From Cloeon dipterum (taxonomy: Eukaryota; Arthropoda; Insecta; Ephemeroptera; Baetidae), in contig NC_088789.1 in assembly GCF_949628265.1 (NCBI RefSeq), forward strand, positions 28,513,883-28,577,882: a DNA stretch of 64,000 bases. Direction: 5' to 3'. The notes beneath the pieces are model-generated. The model saw only the letters and a list, made by a program, of their open reading frames with translations. It did no database searches and was not told the origin of the DNA. Within the stretch, counting starts at the first letter, position 1; each line of letters begins with the position of its first letter. Below are positions 60,347-64,000 of the stretch, piece by piece. A program made the position numbers and the translations under genes.

Positions 60347-63300
60347 TTTTTTTTTATTTTAAAGAAAGCGCATGCGAAATACAGCAGTCAGACGTGCGTG
60401 CGCGCGTGTGTGCAGCAAACGCCATTTCATCAAAAAACAAACAATCGCGAGCATCCTGAGGCTCGGGCCGAGCAAGCCCTGAGATTGCTCGTCCGCCACC
60501 GAGTCAGCCCGAAACTGCCGAGGATTGCGTCAGGGTGCAGCTCCCATAAGACTTGTAGTGCATGTAGCCACGAGAGACTGACGACCGAGTGCGTGGACGT
60601 GCGACTGTGCCACCCGATGCGATGACCGTCTAATTTATTTCAAAATCGATATTTTTCTAAAGCAAAAACAAAACAAAAAATCAGAGCAACGGTCAAATCG
60701 GAGATTTTCTGCGAGAGTGAATGTATGCATTAGATATGTACGTATAATATACAATATATTCTGTTGAAAAAATGCTCATTTTGTGTGTGTTTATGTACAC
60801 GCTTATATCCAAGTACGCCCCTTCTGCGGCACGATGAAACAAACAAGAAAAATAAATTTTTTCAGCACGGCCCGCAGGCGGATTTCCGACTTTGCGGCCA
60901 CAAAGTTGGTCACCTGCGCCCGCGGGCCCTGAATTCGAAGGATCAATTGTGAAATAACTCGGCTTGCAATCTTCTCCCCGATAATTTTGGCGAGCATTGA
61001 GTAATCCGAGCTATTGTACTCACGCTAAATGAAAATATATGTATGTGTAATAATTTATGATAATCCAACGTCACGAGCATGCTATTTAAAACGAACAGAA
61101 TCCAAAGGGATGTCAGCTTTTCTTCTTTAATTTATTGCAACAGTGAAAAAAAACAACAACTCGAGGCATACACTCCTCCACTAACCACGAAATTTACTAA
61201 TGTAATTTATTCTATATCATTACTCTGCTAATCTAATTTGTTATTAAATTATTTTTAAAAAATGAGACGCGGGTATAATGTCAAAATTTCGCCTCTGTTT
61301 CGGCCTGCCGCTCGTGCCAACGCAACGAGCGCCAAATCCATGTTTATTATTTCTTGTTGTGACTATATTTTACGAAATAATAAAGTGCACAAAAAGTATA
61401 TTCCAAGTAAAAGGACAAAGCGGACGCGTTTGATTTTCGCTCTTCCCGTGAACACGCAGATCCGATTGAGATCGCAGCAGGTTTGCTGGTCAGTAGGACT
61501 AATTTAATGGCCGACAAGCAGGAAATAGCCAGCGCTGCAAGTGGAACACGCAGCATCTCTCTCTCTCTCTTCACTGCCTCGAGCGGCGGCACGACCAAGA
61601 AGAAAAGAAAAAGAGGTGAAATGAATTATAAATTCAAAAGTAGTTCAGCAGCAGCGGCAGCAGCCGCACCGCCTAATGAATTCAGGCGTCGTAAAATTTT
61701 AATGATGAGGAGCCAATCGGCATTCTTAACCTAAATAATCGAGCAGCCAAGCAGAGTAATCGATCGCATCTCGCCGCACCACCACCGACTGGTTATTCTT
61801 TTTATTGCATCTCTTTCTCTCTTATATAAAACGCAGCCATATCGCCACACACTTAATTACCGTACATTTTTATTTACTCACAATCAGAGCTGCAATAAAA
61901 CTGCTCGAGACGGATTAAAGACTTTTGTTCGGCACCGTTGCAAATAAATATATAATAAATGCTGCTTGATTGGCACACATATTGCATTTTTATGTGTATG
62001 AAAATAGAAACAATAAAGCGTATATGCATGTGTGTGCGCGAGAGGCGTCTTCGGCGGATGGACCTTCTCGTCTGCGCGCAAGCCGGTTCCCGTTACAGAC
62101 CCAGAATCAGAAGCACACACACACCTCGAGCCCACCACTGGGTCAGTAGACCAGAGACGAACGCCCAGCTCGCTAGGCCACCTGTGAGGCACCTCTATCG
62201 TGCGCGTTGCATCATTCCTCACAATCAGAACAAAAATCTAGAATTTATTTGGTGCTGAAAATAATAATCATAAATAGGGCTGTGAAGTTTACACGATTGA
62301 CTATTTTTCTTTGAGCTTTCACACAATTTTTAACCATTTAAACCATAATTAAAATCGTCTAAATCTGCAAAACCGTCTAAATTGACTCAAAATCTGTTGA
62401 AATTTTCGCCAGTTTCAATTTTTAAGTAAATTTGCTCGTGCAAAGAGCATAAAAAATAATCTTTTTTGTCACCGTTTTCAGTACGAGTCCCAATTCAGAC
62501 GTCCCAACCTTCAACCGTCCCTCTAACCACCCCTTCAACAGTATTCCAGCTTAAGGGTGGAGGTTAAGGACCCCCCTAAACCCTTCAGTTGGTCAGCGAA
62601 GGTCAATACGAGTCAAACGGTGTCTAATTTTTGCAATTCTGACGGTTAGAACCCGATATTTGAAGCTGCAAAAATAACGAAATCTGAAAAATTCCCATTT
62701 TTCGAGTTTAAAGTGGAATTTCTTGAAAAATAAATAAATTCAACAGCTAAGTTTAGACTTTTCATGAGACCACTTTCGAACACAATTTCAAACTGATATT
62801 AAATAATTAGTTTGGATTTTTTATTTTTGATCATTTCAAACCTCCCTTTTGATTTATTTTCAAATTTTGGAATTTGCTAATTTATCTAATTCCCCTTTAT
62901 AAACTAAAAGACGCACCTCCACAAACTTTAAAATGGAAAGAATTAAGAATTTATATTTAAGAGCAATGCGTAACGTGCGCTAAATTGCGAAAAAAAACGC
63001 AATAAAAGTATTTTTGCGATGCAGTAGGTTTGTCCAGAAAAATGCGGGTTTTTGCGAAACCCGATCCCAAGACCAGAGACTGAAACTGGTAACTAGAATC
63101 CGGTTGAATTCTTGCTCGTAAAGAAAATGATGTTAATAATAACAAATAGGCAAAAACATCGGAAAAATGCAAAAATATAACTGAAAAATGCTAAAATTAA
63201 GACTTAAAAAACGTCTAAAACCGTCTATTTTAAACCAAACCGCAAAAATAGTTTAATTTTCACAGCCCTAATAATAATAATACCACACCTGCATCCACAA

Positions 63301-63584
63301 AATTAATATTAAATATTTCCTTAACATGAAATTGGGCTTTTTAAAAATTAAATATTTAAATAAGTATTTTCATTGATCTCTGTTTAGATAAAATTTGCAC
63401 AAAAATCAAGATTTTTATACAATACTGCAATTTAAAATAATTTTGGCCATCTTCCAGCAAAAAGAATGAAAATTAAACAGCGGTCTTAAAAATATATGAT
63501 ATATTTATGCAAAAATTATGATGTTGCAAACAGGACAAGTACAATGGAACAAAGGAAGTGATTTCGCTGCTACGCCTCTCGACA
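60347..63584. other. 3' UTR of the ZP gene and intergenic region
   Basis: A candidate AATAAA is at 60851-60856, with others near 61378 and 62010. A family E pyrimidine/purine module lies at 62496-62670. No coding exon is supported. Confidence 0.45.
62496..62670. repeat. Family E repeat, copy 2
   Basis: It shares 'gagtcaaacggtgt', 'tctgacggttagaaccc'-type blocks and mirrored 'cccttcaac'/'aagggtggaggtt' tracts with the module at 14709-15361. It is a single unit rather than a nested one. Confidence 0.55.
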
Positions 63585-63731
63585 TTTATTTTTTATTTTT
63601 ATTTTTTAGCAGCTGTGAGAGTAATAATATTTATGCCGACACCGCCCGTCTCATTGTGGAAGGAGCGCGGCAGCGAGCGATGTGCGAAATGATGAACGAG
63701 TGTGCTGCGCTGCGCTGCTCGCGTCGCGCTC

Positions 63732-64000
63732 TCAAGGGCAGTTTTTGTGGCTGGTCTTGCTGAAGGGCTCCAAACTGACGCCGTTCGCCTTCAACACGTA
63801 GTCGGCCGCCCGAATCGTGCCGTCCGACGGGAACGGCTCCCTCGTCAGCACCCACGCGAATTCTATACAATAATTATTTATCATAAATAAATCCATTGAG
63901 TAATAATTGTGTTCATCTTACGGTAGTTGAAGAGGCCGAAGTCGTTGCACGTGAAGATGACGGCGTAGCTGACATAGTCGGTGTCGAGAATCCAGTAGGG
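63732..64000 (-). CDS. Lipocalin, apolipoprotein D / Lazarillo-like, 3' part only
   Basis: Two exons are visible: the last, 63862-63732, and the one before it, from beyond the window end down to 63922. They join in phase 1 (gtaaga donor, ttgtatag acceptor). The penultimate exon reads PYWILDTDYVSYAVIFTCND, the lipocalin strand containing the conserved LDTDY..YA core. The last exon reads FAWVLTREPFPSDG and ends in SHKNCP, like the cysteine-ending tail of ApoD/Lazarillo proteins. Secreted lipocalins of this type carry small hydrophobic ligands; the ligand here is unknown. The signal peptide and first conserved GXW lie outside the window. Gene-strand AATAAA signals lie at 63590-63585 and 63597-63592. 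Confidence 0.88.

Noticed and set aside
59440-60459. 339-codon plus-strand frame rich in Arg and Pro
   Set aside because: It is a shifted frame of the same GC-rich ZP exon. It lacks any fold and includes 3' UTR sequence.

Overview
The window is nuclear DNA from an arthropod, most likely an insect. Genes are split by spliceosomal introns, and the gene set includes a dusky-like ZP cuticle protein, a CC2D2A ciliary gene and an insect-type lipocalin. Intergenic DNA is AT-rich with many short palindromic repeats. No operons, viral genes, CRISPR arrays or confidently identifiable RNA genes were seen. The species cannot be told from the sequence alone.

Layout: (1) 3333-8357 (+), a five-exon single-pass membrane protein of unknown family. 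(2) 13815-9205 (-), a ten-exon HAD-type 5'-nucleotidase-domain protein (NT5DC2/3 type), with a probable GC-AG intron, a candidate 33-nt microexon and a hairpin element in an intron. (3) 13816-26347, 12.5 kb without a recognisable gene, holding many repeats. (4) 31586-29295 and 28488-26348 (-), two tandem diverged BTB-BACK paralogs with identical intron phases. (5) 37910-43539 (+), a complete 19-exon CC2D2A gene with an RFX X-box match over its start codon. (6) 43540-57266, a long non-coding stretch with TATA/donor combinations and GA/CT tracts that may be the 5' regulatory and leader region of the next gene. (7) 57267-60346 (+), a dusky-like ZP protein. (8) 64000-63732 (-), the last two exons of a lipocalin that runs off the window.

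At least six short repeat families recur: a TTAA-bounded 350-430 bp element (9 copies), a TTAA-bounded fold-back element (5 copies), a fold-back with CTCF-like motifs in its inverted ends (3 copies), a 250-350 bp AT-rich element (5 copies), a pyrimidine/purine inverted-repeat module (2 loci), and a 130-150 bp palindrome (2 copies). Several fold-back elements carry strong transcription-factor consensus matches in mirror-image pairs: E2F plus NRF1-like, CTCF-like, and YY1/Pho-like in a separate single hairpin. That recurring architecture is the most unusual thing in the window.

All exon models were built by eye from splice consensus, reading-frame closure and family similarity recalled from memory. 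Summed exon lengths close in frame for every complete gene, but no alignment or transcript data were available.
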